Shown here one piece after another: positions 52,372-62,790 of a stretch of DNA of 64,000 nucleotides (the stretch's first letter is position 1; every line of letters begins with the position of its first letter). Under the pieces are notes generated by a model, which saw only the letters and a list, made by a program, of their open reading frames with translations, was not told where the DNA came from and did not search any database. Source of the DNA: Lepus europaeus (lineage: Eukaryota > Chordata > Mammalia > Lagomorpha > Leporidae); assembly GCF_033115175.1 (NCBI RefSeq), contig NC_084838.1:68416468-68480467 (forward strand), given 5' to 3'. A program made the position numbers and the translations under genes.

Positions 52372-52384
52372 ATTTTATTATTTT

Positions 52385-52698
52385 TTTTAATTGACAGATA
52401 GAGTTAGACAGTGAGAGAGAGAGACAGACAGAGAGAAAGGTCTTCCTTCCATTGGTTCACCCCTCAAATGGCCACTTCGGCCGGAGCTACGCCGTTCCAA
52501 AGCCAGGAGCCAGGTGCTTCCTCCTGGTCTCCCACGTGGGTGCAGGTGCCCAAGGACCTGGACCATCCTTCACTGCCTTCCCGGGCCGCAACAGAGAGCT
52601 GGACTGGAAGAAGAGCAACCGGGACTAGAAGCCAGCACCCATATGGGATGCCGGTGCCGCAGGCATAGGATTAGCCAAGTGAGCCACAGCGCTGGCCC
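52385..52698 (-). mobile_element. CSINE
   Basis: TTTAATTGACAGATAGAGTT tail side; head end GCCACAGCGCTGGCCCC. Confidence 0.94.
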
Positions 52699-52712
52699 CA
52701 ATCAGGGTATTT

Positions 52713-53079
52713 TAAAAAAAAATTTACTTATTTACTTGAAAGTCAGAGTTACACACAGAGAGGAGAGGCAGAGAGAGAGAGAGAGAGAGGGAGAGGGAGA
52801 AAGAGAGAGAGAGGTCTTCCATCTGCTGGTTCACTCCCCAATTGGCAGCAATAGTTGGAGCTGGGCTGATCCGAAGCTAGGAGCCAGGAGCTTCTTCCAT
52901 GTCTCCCATGCAAGGGCCAAAGGTGCAAGGGCGTAAGGTCTTGGTCCATCTTCTACTGCTTTCCCAGGCCACAGCAGAGAGCTGGATTGGAAGTGGAGCA
53001 GCCAGGATTCAAACCAGCGTCCATGTGAGATGCTGGTACTGCAGGCAGTGGCTTTACCCACTAAGCCACAGCGCCAACC
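52713..53079 (-). mobile_element. CSINE
   Basis: AAAATTTACTTATTTACTTG tail, long GA tract at 52768-52813; head end CCACAGCGCCAACCCC. Confidence 0.93.
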
Positions 53080-53288
53080 CCAATCATAGGTTTTAATTAT
53101 TTTTTAGTGCCTACCGTGTGCCTTAAACTATGCTATATGCTTGATTTATACCTTTGTACATAAGATATACACATCCTTGTTCTTAGGGTGCATACACTGA
53201 GCTCAAAGATCTAGATATTCAAGAATAATCAAACAACTATTATTTAATTAAAACTGTGATAAGTGCTGCCCCGAGTTCAGCATAAAAA
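53080..53288. other. no recognised feature
   Basis: Short AT-rich spacer. Confidence 0.5.
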
Positions 53289-53298
53289 GAAAGACCTA

Positions 53299-53632
53299 GG
53301 CCGGTGCCGCAGCTCACTTGCTAATCCTCCGGCTGCAGCGCCGGCACCTTGGGTTGTAGTCCTGGATGGGGCACCGGATTCTGTCCTGGTTGCTTCTCTT
53401 CCAGTCCAGCTCTCTGTTGTGGCCTGGGAGTGCAGTGGAGGATGGCCCAAGTGCTTGGGCCCTGTATCCACATGGGGGACCAGGAGAAAGCACCTGGCTC
53501 CTGGCTTCGGATCGGCATAGTACACTGGCCATAGTGGCCCTTTGTGGGGTGAACCAACGGAAAAAGAAGACCTTTCTCTGTCTCTCCCTCTGTCTAACTC
53601 TGCCTATCAAAAATAAAATAAAAAATAAAATA
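53299..53632 (+). mobile_element. CSINE, young-like, AAAATA tail
   Basis: GGCCGGTGCCGCAGCTCAC head, tail CAAAAATAAAATAAAAAATA. AAGACCTA repeated on both sides. Confidence 0.95.
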
Positions 53633-53659
53633 AAAAAGACCTAACCTAGCTTGGAAAAT

Positions 53660-54115
53660 TTGGGTAGGTTTCAGTGAAGTAGTCAGAAATTAATTTGAGC
53701 CTGAAAGATAAGGAGGAATCAGGTGAAAAGTTGTGGAATGATCCTTGTGGACACAGGGTGCGTTAAATGCAAAAGTCTTGAAATTGAATAAAGTTCCATG
53801 ACTGACTGCAAAGAACTGAAGAGAAAAATCCAGTGCTACTGAACTGTTCTGAGTAGAGAAGAGACTTGCTGAGTCTGAGGAGGCAGATAAAGCCCAGGTG
53901 ACATAGGGCTTTATAGGCAGTGTTTAAGAATTTTGGTTTTACTCTGCTGATGGGTTCATTAGAAACTTTGTAATCCAGGGAGAAATCTGATCTTGTATCT
54001 TTTTTTAATATAGTATCATTCTAGCTGCAAATGGGGGATTGGATGAGTTTACATAGAAATGAAAACTACTGGTAGGAGATTATTATAGGAGTTTAACAAA
54101 AGGTGAAGGCATTTT
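53660..54115 (+). mobile_element. ancient dispersed repeat, family not named
   Basis: CATAGGGCTTTATAGGCAGT, TTTTGGTTTTACTCTGCTGA, GGGAGAAATCTGATCTTG, TCATTCTAGCTGCAAATG, GGAGATTATTATAGGAGTTT follow the order of a common mammalian repeat whose usual text runs 'gccttgtaggcca ... ggattttattct'. I cannot give its name with certainty. Confidence 0.55.
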
Positions 54116-54183
54116 GAACTATTATAGTGATAGTGAAAAATTTGAAGTCTATAGATTCAGAAGTGTTTAAAAGGTAACATCAG

Positions 54184-54517
54184 GGCCGGCGCTGTGGCAC
54201 AGCAGGGTAAAGCCCTGGCCTGAAGCGCCAGCATCCCATATGGGCGCCTGTTCAAGACCCAGCTGCTCCACTCCTGACCCAGCTCTCTGCTATGGCCTGG
54301 GAAAGCAGTACAAGATTGCCCAAGTTCTTGGGCCCCTGCACCCATGTGGGAGACCCGAAAGAAACTCTCCTGACTCCTAGCTTTGGGTTGTCGCAGCTCT
54401 GGCCATTGTGGACATCTGGGGGAGTGAACCAGCGGATGGAAGACCTCTCTCTCTGTCTCTCTCTCTCTCTGTAACTCTGTCTTTCAAATAAATAAAATAA
54501 ATCGTTAAAAATAAATG
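54184..54517 (+). mobile_element. CSINE
   Basis: GGGCCGGCGCTGTGGCACAG head, tail AAATAAATAAAATAAATCG. GGTARCAT repeated on both sides. Confidence 0.95.
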
Positions 54518-54557
54518 GTAGCATTGATGTGGAATGTGAAGATGATCAGAAGAGCTG

Positions 54558-55012
54558 TAAAGCTTTCCTTAAGGAATCAGGATTCTTCTCCCTTCTAGGA
54601 AAACATTTATAATCTCTCTATTAGAGCTTTACTCTTCAGAAAGTTAAAAGTAAACATTAAAATTTGAGCAATATGGAAACTTAACAGAGGCAAACACAGA
54701 GGCAGATGGGGGAGAGAAGGAAATGCCTATATAAGAGGCTAAATTAAAAGGACACAGCTTTTAGGACTCTTGGGGGAACCAGAGGAGTTTCTCCTGAGGA
54801 TCGGCTGTCTGGGCTCAATCCCTGGATGTGTCCTTGCCCGCCCTGAATTTCATGTGGCTTGCTTTTTGGAATCTAGTGTCTGGCCCTGTATCCCCTGTCA
54901 CTGTATCCCTGTTGTACCCCACTCTCCTCCCTTTGGATTGGGCTCTATCTACTTCGAGCCTCTGAGGCCAAAGCATGGTGCCCCAACTTTGAGTAAATAA
55001 AACTGTCTCCTG
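54558..55012 (+). mobile_element. possible LTR
   Basis: CTATATAAGAGG at 54728-54739 looks like a TATA box and GTAAATAAAACTG at about 54994-55006 like a polyadenylation signal, about 265 bp apart. Ends are not defined, so this could equally be unique DNA. Confidence 0.35.
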
Positions 55013-55230
55013 TTAATGGCTACCAGTTATTGAACATCCACTCTATACCATCTATGGCTTCTTCTGCAGGAAGGCTATTGTGTTCATCATCACTATTTAT
55101 TTGTGTCTTAAAGGTAGGGAAATGTGGGAAAATGAAGGACAAAGAGTTTAAATGTCTGCCACGTTCTTAAAAGTGGCAGATCTGAGGTTCCACTCCACAA
55201 TCTCAACTTTACTGGGTACTGCGTCTGGGT
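55013..55230 (+). mobile_element. MIR SINE, diverged
   Basis: CAGTTATTGAACATCCACTC ... AGGTAGGGAAATGTGGGAAA ... AGTGGCAGATCTGAGGTTCC fits MIR order. Confidence 0.55.
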
Positions 55231-55624
55231 TGGTCTCTCTCCTTCATCTCAGTGTCTTGCCTCTGCCTGTGTTAGCAAGCCTGACTGGAAACATTACTTA
55301 GATTTCTCATGGTTTCTTTTGCCTAAGCATTTGGCTTGCCGTCCTTGGACTGTACCCTTAGTCCCTTTAATTTTGCCATGATGGTGCACAGAAAGAGCCA
55401 GAGCCCCACCTCTGAGAAAACAATTTCTGGCAACTTCAGTTGGAACATTGAGGACAAGAGGATTAATTCCTGGGCAGCTTTTCTGCTTAGCTTACTTGAT
55501 CATTTGAATTCTTTTAAGTCTTTGGCTGTACCCCCTTGTTTTCCTCCAAACTCGTGGTAAAAAGTGGCTTTCTGTTTTCACTACTATGTCCCCTGGAGTG
55601 TTAACACAAAGATATGTGTTAGGT
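55231..55624. other. no recognised feature
   Basis: Contains a 74-codon + frame (55336-55560) that matches nothing I know. Confidence 0.4.
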
Positions 55625-55830
55625 TTATGTATGCAGTTGTTTACCTTTGCATTATTTTGTATTGGTAAAAATCTGAAATAAACAAAATGTCCATATTGAA
55701 TCTGATTAAACAAAATATGGTAAACTATAAAATAGAAAATGTAGCCATGTAAAAAGCTATAGAATAATAATTTTGTCATGGAAAATTGCTACCAGTATGT
55801 CTCAGTTAAAAAATAAGGCAACCAAACTAT
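55625..55830 (+). mobile_element. old L1M/HAL1 3' fragment
   Basis: TATTGGTAAAAATCTGAAAT, AAACAAAATGTCCATATTGA, AATGTAGCCATGTAAAAAGC: the 'aaatgtccatcaa ... atgcagccataaaaaa' order of old L1 3' ends. Confidence 0.6.
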
Positions 55831-56446
55831 GTTTAGCATGTTGCTATTTTATTTTTAATCTATATTTTTAATAACAGTGATGAGACTTATTTATGGGATA
55901 CATTGTGATAATTAAATACATATACACAGTATGTAATGGTCAGACAGGATTATATCATTTCTTTGTGTTGGGATCATTCAGAATTCTCTCCATTAGCTAT
56001 TTTGAAATATTCAATTAATTGTTGGCAACCCAAAATTGTCCTACTGTGATATGAACATTAGAAGTTGTTCCTTCCATCCAACTGCACTCCTGTAACCATT
56101 ATTAATCCTCTATTTATTCTTCCTCTCCTGCTTTTAAAAATTATGCACACTTTCTCAAATATACATAAAAGTTTATGTATATATCAAGCTATATAAAACC
56201 ATCAAGAGAAGTTATTGGACTTTAGAATGATTAGGCTTTAGAGATTTTTGCTACTTTTTAGTTGTATTTCCTCTTCCCATTAAAAAAAATCTTCAGCATT
56301 TAGAAGAAGCTTATTTTTAAGTTACATTTTAATCTGTATATTTTTAATTAAAAATTTTAAGATTATTTTAAGATTAAAGTAATCTCTATAACATAGAAGC
56401 TGATTGGGTTTCAGTTCTCACAAAGATAGGGATGTAGGGTTGTTTT
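55831..56446. other. no recognised feature
   Basis: Very AT-rich. Confidence 0.5.
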
Positions 56447-56688
56447 GGGAGGGTTACTTTTTTTTTTTAAGGGAAAGGGTTATTGGGGGAAACCAGACCA
56501 GAGGGAAGGGTCGAAGAAGGAAAAGAGGGAGAAGGAGAGCATAAGAGAGAGATGGAGCTGACACTGGTGGTTGGGCCATGTGGTCACCTGGCTTCCAGCA
56601 ATGGCGGTGGGTAGTAGAGGCTAGAGCCCTAGGATGGCATCTGGGGTATAGATCACACCATAGATAAGACTGCTGCATTTTACTAACA

Positions 56689-56707
56689 TTCCCCCCTTTT
56701 GTTTTTT
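56689..56707 (-). other. polypurine tract
   Basis: On -, AAAAAACAAAAGGGGGGAA directly precedes the LTR start TGTTAG, as required for plus-strand priming. Confidence 0.75.
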
Positions 56708-57073
56708 ATAAAACAAGAATTGTATGGGAAAAACATTAACCTCAAAAATCCAGGAAGGTAGAAGGATGATAATCTGTCTTTAGAGCTACTTTCTGCTGAC
56801 ATGGGGCGACGAAGTACTCTCTGCTGTCATAGGATGTTGTCTCAAGCCACTCTCTTCTGGGTAGGGAGCCGAGTATATCCCTGTAGCAGCATTTGGTTGA
56901 CCTCCTTCTGTAAACACTCAGAATTTGGAAGGCCTATGTGTGGGTGGAGATCACGAAGCATTTGGTGGCGTGGAAGGAGTTCTGGGGGTGTGTTTTGTGA
57001 CTGGCAGAAATCCAGTTTCCCAAGGCAGCTCAGAGAACCCTGAAAGGAGAGCAAAGTCACTGCGAGAGCCTGG

Positions 57074-57091
57074 ATTCGAGTCATGGCACCA
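57074..57091 (-). other. retroviral primer-binding site, tRNA-His type
   Basis: ATTCGAGTCATGGCACCA on +, two mismatches to the tRNA-His acceptor end as I know it. It starts one base after the LTR terminal CA. Confidence 0.7.
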
Positions 57092-57280
57092 ATGTAAGGC
57101 TGCCACGAAACACAACAAACACTGGAGTAAGGGAAAAGGTTTATTGGGGGAAACCAGACAGGAGGGAAGGGTCAAAGAAGGAAAGAGGGAAAAGGAGAGC
57201 GTAAGAGAGAGATCAAGAGACAGAGAGATGGAGAGAGGGAGAGAGAAAGAGAGAGCTGGAGAGAAAAAAGGGATGGTTAC

Positions 57281-58685
57281 TGTTTTATCATTTATTGATC
57301 ACTTAACTCTTTAAATCACAACTATCTGGTTTAATTTTCACAAATTTGAAGCAACAAAATTGAATCAATATGATTTGTGCTTAATATCTGCTCCTCCTAA
57401 CTTGGATATTTGAAAGTCTTGGTTCAAATTTCAGTATTTCAGTGGCACAATTTATTTCAAATGATATTAACATGCAGAGTGTATTTCTTTTGTGCCAGGG
57501 TTCTCAAAGAAGAATACCATAGAAATCTATGAGAATATTAACCAAAGTTTGTGGGCTGTTTTCTGGTATTCACAAATTTAACAGGCACCATGACGTAAAT
57601 GAGAAAGCCTGAAGCTTGAAGCTGATAGACGTTGGCAAGCCCTAATTCTTTTCTCAAATAGTTTCAGAAAAGAAAGCAACTAGTTTCAAAAAGAAAGCAA
57701 ATAAAGCAATTAAAAGGCTTTATTTTATCATCTTTAAAATTGAAATAGCAATCTTAAATCATGGAACTATAAGAATACCTAAAGCATGAAAGTGCTCTCC
57801 TCACTCCCCTCCACAACTGAAATGATTGCTGTCAAGAAGGACTCAGAGTAATCCAAATTTCATTACTTCTATTTTGGTTGTAGTTATATCAAATCACTAT
57901 GGAATGGTTTTTGTTAGAATTTCAGAAAAATTTCCAGTTTTTTAATTACCACCTCTATTAAAATGATTCTCTGCTGAAGGGAAGCATTGGATTGGTGTTA
58001 GAATGCATCTAATTTGTGAACATTAGGTGGCAGCATTCAAACAAGATTTACTGTGTCCAACAAAACAGTCTTTACCTCACACCCATCTCAAGCATCCCTC
58101 CTTCCCTCAAAAAGAATGCACCAAAGGATTTTCCTGACTGCCTCAGTTGGAACAACCATTAAGGGACACTATTTGGGAATATGATTGCAAGGACTAACCT
58201 AAAAGAATTACAGTTTAGACGAGGAAAGGAACAATAAAAGCTTATAGTATTTATTTCTGTCAAATACTGTTCTGAACACTTTTGTATAAAAACAGAGTAA
58301 ATAAATTAACAAGTCCCCACCACACATTGTCTATACACACGTGTGCACACAAATTTATATATGATGTTTAGAAAAAAATAAGTGATTTTGTATTTATAGT
58401 AGAGGAAGAACAGGTGGATTTTTTTGTTTGAATCTTATTTATTTCTCTTCTTTCCCTCTGTTATTACATTAATTCATGCTTTTAACAAGTATTTCTTAAC
58501 TACATATAGTGTTCTAAGTTATAAGTGTATCAGTTTAGAACCAGAGATGTGAAGATAAAATTATTCATGTACATTTTAGAGGAGGAAAAACAATTTCCTC
58601 TATACACTTTACAGTTGTTCGTTGAGTAAGACCTCTATTTTTAAAAGCAGATTAAAAAGATATAAACAAGTTTAATAATGTGTAT
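57281..58685. other. 1.4 kb AT-rich, mostly unresolved
   Basis: No SINE and no ORF of note. TTTTAACAAGTATTTCTTAA (about 58480) resembles an old MIR/L2-type repeat. Confidence 0.4.
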
Positions 58686-58789
58686 TTTATATATATATTC
58701 ATATATACACACATATGTGTGTGGTATATGTGTATACATATGCATATGTATATATGTATATGTATGTATATATATATACATATACCACA

Positions 58790-58843
<54 letters not shown>

Positions 58844-58846
58844 CCA
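58686..58846. repeat. compound microsatellite
   Basis: (TA/TG)n up to 58780, (TC)n at about 58789-58804, (CA)n at about 58804-58827, (TA)n at about 58828-58843. Confidence 0.95.
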
Positions 58847-59462
58847 TGGTTCCCTGAAACAAAGAAGACTGTTAAACCAAAACTCCTAATACTAAGGAGT
58901 TTCTGAAATAAAAGGGTTAATTGAGCCATTGGGATGCTGGCTTGTAAAGGGCTCAGGTCCTGGGGCAGGTTTCTGCAAACTATCAGCATCAAGGCTAGGT
59001 AGCATTGAGAAAGTGTCTACTTGGACCAGAGCTAAGGTCATTTTTTAAAATAAGGAAAATCTGAGACAGGAAGGCATGGTTGTTTACATTGAACCTACAT
59101 TGGCTATAGGTAGGAAGGATAGAGTTACTCAAAGTGGGGAAAGCTTTGGGATATGAGAGCAGTCCATAAGGGGAAGTAATTATTGGCCTTGGATTGATTA
59201 GGGCTAAAGTATGGGAAACGTATTTTTAAAAACAAGGCTCCTGGTGGTCCCCACTGGTGATGAAATTTAAATCAGAGTTTCAACATAAACTTTTCTTAGT
59301 TTCACCCAGAAGCTGTTAACTGATTAACTTACTTTGTAATAAACATTAGGCGATCTGATTTTTCTTTTACCAAAGGTGTGGGGAAGTCTGGTAATGGGAA
59401 AATAATGAAAAAAAGCACCTTAAGGGTTTTCTCCCTAATAGAGACCCTTACAAATGTAATGT
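58847..59462. other. no recognised feature
   Basis: Single-copy-looking DNA. Confidence 0.5.
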
Positions 59463-59479
59463 AAGTGTAATTCTCTCTC

Positions 59480-59803
59480 TCTTTCTCTTTTTTAAATTAA
59501 TTAATTTATTTGAAAGGCAGACTTACAGAGAGGCAGAAACAGAGAGAGAAAGAGAGAGGTCTTCCATTCACTGGTTTACTCCCCAGATGGCCACAATGAC
59601 CAGAGCTGAGCTGATCTGAAGCCAGGAGCCAGGAGGTTCTTCTGGGTCTCCCATATGGGTGCAGGGGCCCAAGAACTTAGGCCATCTTCTACTGCTTTCT
59701 CAGGCCATAGCAGAGAGCTGGATCAGAAATGGATCAGCCAAGACTCAAACCAGCACCCACATGGGATGCCAGCACTGCAGGTGGAAGCTTTACCAATATG
59801 CCG
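59480..59803 (-). mobile_element. CSINE
   Basis: TTAAATTAATTAATTTATTT tail; head end ATATGCCGCAGTG. AGTGTAATT repeated on both sides. Confidence 0.92.
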
Positions 59804-59891
59804 CAGTGTAATTTCTCTTACAAAAGGGTAACTTCTGTTTTCAGAGCTGGCCAGTTCAAATTAATCCTTATGCTAAAAAGGCAAAGCATAT

Positions 59892-60207
59892 ATTTTTTTA
59901 AAGATTTATTTTATTTATTTGAAAGAGTTACACACAGAGGTAGAAGGAGAGGCAGAGAAAAAGAGACAGGTCTTCCATCTGCCGCAACGGCCAGAGCTGC
60001 ACCCATCTGAAGCCAGGAGCCAGGAGCTTCTTCCCTGTCTCCCACGTGGGTTCAGGGGCCCAAGCACTTGGGCCATCTTCCATTGCTTTCCTAGGCCATA
60101 GCAGAGAGCTGGATTGGAAGTGCAGCAGCCAGATATCGAACCTGTGCCCATATGGGATGCCAGCACTATAGGCAGAGGCTTTACCCGATAGGCCACAGTG
60201 CTGGCCC
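59892..60207 (-). mobile_element. CSINE, short GTGAACCA segment lost
   Basis: AAAGATTTATTTTATTTATT tail, CATCTGCCGCAACGGCC shows a deletion; head end GCCACAGTGCTGGCCC. GCAARRCATAT-like repeat flanks it. Confidence 0.92.
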
Positions 60208-60302
60208 TGCAAGACATATTTTGACATGACATATTATGGTCTAACCTTCAAGCCTCTAACCCTTAATGGTGCTGCAAACTGAAGGAGAAAGAAAACATGT
60301 TG

Positions 60303-60641
60303 TGGCCATCATTGTGGCATAGTGGGTAAAGCCACCGCCTGTGGTGCCAGTGTCCCATATGGGCGCTGGTTCAAGGCCAGCTGCTCCACTTCCAATCCTG
60401 CTCTCTGCTATGACCTGAGAAAGCAGTAGAAGATGGCCCAAAGCCTTGGGCCCCTGCACCCACGTGGGAGACCTTGAAGAAGCTCCTGGCTGCTGGCTTC
60501 AGATGGGTGCAGCTCTGGCTATTGGGCCAGTTGGAGAGTGAACTAGTGGATGGAAGACCTCGCTCTTTCTCTGCCTCTCCTCTCTCTCTGTGTAACTCTG
60601 ACTTTCAAATAAATAACTAAATCTTAAAAAAAAAAAAAAAG
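60303..60641 (+). mobile_element. CSINE
   Basis: GTGGCCATCATTGTGGCATAG head, tail AAATAAATAACTAAATCTTA. Confidence 0.94.
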
Positions 60642-60754
60642 TTTACATTAATACTGTAGGACAAGGTGTGTGCATTCTCTTCTCCCAGAATAAACTTTAT
60701 TGGATGACAGAGGAAGTATGGATCATTTTAATCATTTTATATTGGAACAAAAAG

Positions 60755-60936
60755 AAAAAGGGAATTCACATTTATTGACATTTACTTTATACCAGGAGTC
60801 TACTAGGCAATTTATGTCAAGCATTGCACTTATTTCTGGCTTCATCATGTTAAATAGTTATTAATATTCTCGTTTTTGAGTGTGGAAATTGAGTCTTATA
60901 GAGACTAAGTAACTTGTTCAACAACACACAGATTAA
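60755..60936 (+). mobile_element. MIR SINE
   Basis: ACATTTATTGACATTTACTT, TGTGGAAATTGAGTCTTATA, GAGACTAAGTAACTTGTTCA, ACAACACACAG: clear MIR. Confidence 0.82.
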
Positions 60937-60951
60937 AAAGTGATAGAATAG

Positions 60952-61210
60952 TCCCAGTTGGGGCGCCAGATTCTATCCTGATTGCCCCTCTTCCAGGCCA
61001 GCTCTCTGCTATGGCCCGGGAAGGCAGTGGAGGATGGCCCAAGTCCTTGGGCCCTGCACCCGCATAGGAGACCAGGAGAGGCACCTGGCTCCTGGCTTCG
61101 GATCAGCACAGTGTGCCGGCCGCAGCGGCCATTGGAGGGTGAACCAACGGCAAAAGGAAGACCTTTCTCTCTGTCTCTCTCTCTCTCACTATCCACTCTG
61201 CCTGTCAAAA

Positions 61211-61241
<31 letters not shown>

Positions 61242-61258
61242 CAAAAATAAATAAATAA
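60952..61258 (+). mobile_element. young CSINE, 5' truncated
   Basis: Starts at GTCCCAGTTGGGGCGCCAG, losing about 60 nt of head. Tail (AAAT)n. Target duplication AAAGTGATAGAATA, perfect. Confidence 0.95.
61204..61258 (+). repeat. (AAAT)n microsatellite from SINE tail
   Basis: More than ten AAAT units with one ACAA interruption. Confidence 0.9.
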
Positions 61259-61272
61259 AAAAGTGATAGAAT

Positions 61273-61990
61273 AAAGTACTGTAGGTAAGTAGTAATTGCT
61301 CCTCTTTGTTTCAAATTTCCATGATTTAAATTATTGTATGTGTATTACCAAATGGTAGAGTTTTAGTAGGCCAGGTAGAAGTAGAAAAACATCTAGACAT
61401 GACATGAACACAGAAAAACATGGAAGCCAAAGGGTTTGAGACTTGAAGAGGAAATATTCAGTCTGCTAGGAGTGTGTATAAACAGTCCCATTTTAGAAAT
61501 GGCAACAGGAGAGAGATTTTTAAAATCTTTCCAGATACAGAAGATACCTGTGAAATAAGGCAATTAGAGGTCTCCATTTAATGCAATACCCTGCGTTTGT
61601 GTTTTCCTTGTTGCCGGCTGTATTCTGTCTTATTCACACACTCACAGAAGCAAGGGACATTAAGTTCTTGGCCCCTAAGCCTAAATCTGTTCATTCAAAC
61701 AAATACTTTTTTATCTCTGGAGCCAGAGACATGCCAAGTACTAAGCTGCGAGGTGTGTATGTGTGTCAGTTATATTTGGTCCCTGTTACAAGGTCCTTCT
61801 CTCAATCTCTGTTAAATTGGTAGTTCTTAGGAGATAGTAGGCGACATGTGGGCCACCTCCTTTGTATTTTCTTGTACACTCAGAATGATTAAAGCCTGGA
61901 CTTCAGAGTCAGACAGATCCAGATGCAATGGAATAGAGAGAATAGTGAGAATTCCAGCAGTACAACTCAGATTCTGAAGAAATTTATAAG
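61273..61990. other. no firm feature; MIR/L2-like patch
   Basis: TTCATTCAAACAAATACTTT and CAGAGACATGCCAAGTACTA (about 61690-61745) follow an old mammalian-wide repeat. No exon recognised. Confidence 0.4.
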
Positions 61991-62002
61991 ATACAAATAA
62001 GG

Positions 62003-62341
62003 CCGGTGCTGTGGCTCAACAGGCTAATCCTCCGCCTAGCAGCGCCGGCACACCGGGTTCTAGTCCCGGTCGGGGCACCGGATTCTGTCCCGGTTGCCCC
62101 TCTTCCAGGCCAGCTCTCTGCTGTGGCCAGGGAGTGCAGAGGAGGATGGCCCAAGTGCTTGGGCCCTGCACCCCATGGGAGACCAGGAGAAGCACCTGGC
62201 TCCTGCCCTCGGATCAGCGCAGTGCGCTGGCCGCAGCGCACCAGCCGCGGCGGCCAATGGAGGGTGAACCAACGGCAAAGGAAGACCTTTCTCTCTGTCT
62301 CTCTCTCTCACTGTCCACTCTGCCTGTCAAAAAAAAAAAAA
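62003..62341 (+). mobile_element. young A-tailed CSINE in RPL32 pseudogene 3' UTR
   Basis: GGCCGGTGCTGTGGCTCAAC head, A tail. Perfect target duplication AGATACAAATAA at about 61991-62002 and 62342-62353. Confidence 0.96.
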
Positions 62342-62790
62342 AGATACAAATAAAATGTGCATATTCGCTTTCTATTCATTTTCTTCATTGTATAAGTGTA
62401 GCTTTGGGATTGGCTAGTCTGATGGATAGCTGCATTGTTCTTTCCAAGATGGTTTTTGCAGTTCTTGGAGGAAACATTGTGAGAAATCTTTCTACAGTAA
62501 GATTTTATTGCACATCAGCAGTACCTCCAACTTTTGATGATGTGGATTAGGGACTTCTGGAAGCCACTGGGCACACGTTTTGTTTTCTTGTTGTTCTCAT
62601 AACCGATGTTGGGCATCAAGATCTGGCCCTTGAATCTTCTCCACATCCTGTTATGAGGACTTCTGAGTTTCCACCAGTTATATTTAATCTTGACATATTG
62701 GTCTTACTGATGATGGATAGACTTCTTGGTCCTCTTTTTTTTCTTCCAATCAATATAGAGCTTCATGAAAGGTCTGAGGGCCACTGTGAT
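62342..62790 (-). pseudogene. RPL32: processed pseudogene of RPL32
   Basis: Intronless - strand copy of the mRNA for ribosomal protein L32 (eL32, large cytosolic subunit). Segments seen on -: [54 protein letters not shown], then ISHNVSSKN in a shifted frame, and the terminal MKKMN-like end with stop at 62372-62374. The start codon is lost (CAGTGGCCCTCAGACC at about 62785). An in-frame TAA follows IHHQ, and an extra A shifts the frame near the CNK motif. The 3' UTR start (ATGCACATTTT) is present, then the young SINE interrupts it. The length agrees with the 135-codon parent. Non-functional. Confidence 0.92.

Larger units (their letters stand above)
56458..57269 (-). mobile_element. processed (retroposed) ERV copy: R-U5-PBS-interior-PPT-U3-R-poly(A)
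   Basis: Read on -. It starts at 57269 in the CT-rich R region, not at U3. AATAAACC follows, and U5 ends GTGGCAGCCTTACA at 57093. The primer-binding site at 57074-57091 matches the tRNA-His 3' end at 16 of 18 bases by my recollection (as in HERV-H). About 365 nt of interior follow, ending in an env-like C-terminal remnant broken by stops. Then come the polypurine tract (AAAAGGGGGGAA, about 56689-56700), U3 from TGTTAG at 56688, the signal AATAAC, and an 11-nt poly(A) at 56468-56458 placed 10 nt after the signal. GGGAKGGTTAC flanks both sides (56447-56457, 57270-57280; one mismatch). No U3 on the 5' side and poly(A) on the 3' side mean an RNA was copied by L1 machinery. The LTR is family A (see 15200). 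Confidence 0.82.

Noticed and set aside
55336-55560. 74-codon + frame as a small gene
   Set aside because: No similarity recognised, no splice or promoter evidence, chance length for this composition.
56842-57084. 80-codon - frame in the processed ERV
   Set aside because: Starts in the primer-binding site and ends at a stop inside the env-like remnant; not a gene.
62011-62550. 179-codon + strand frame
   Set aside because: First part is a young CSINE, second part is antisense to the RPL32 pseudogene.
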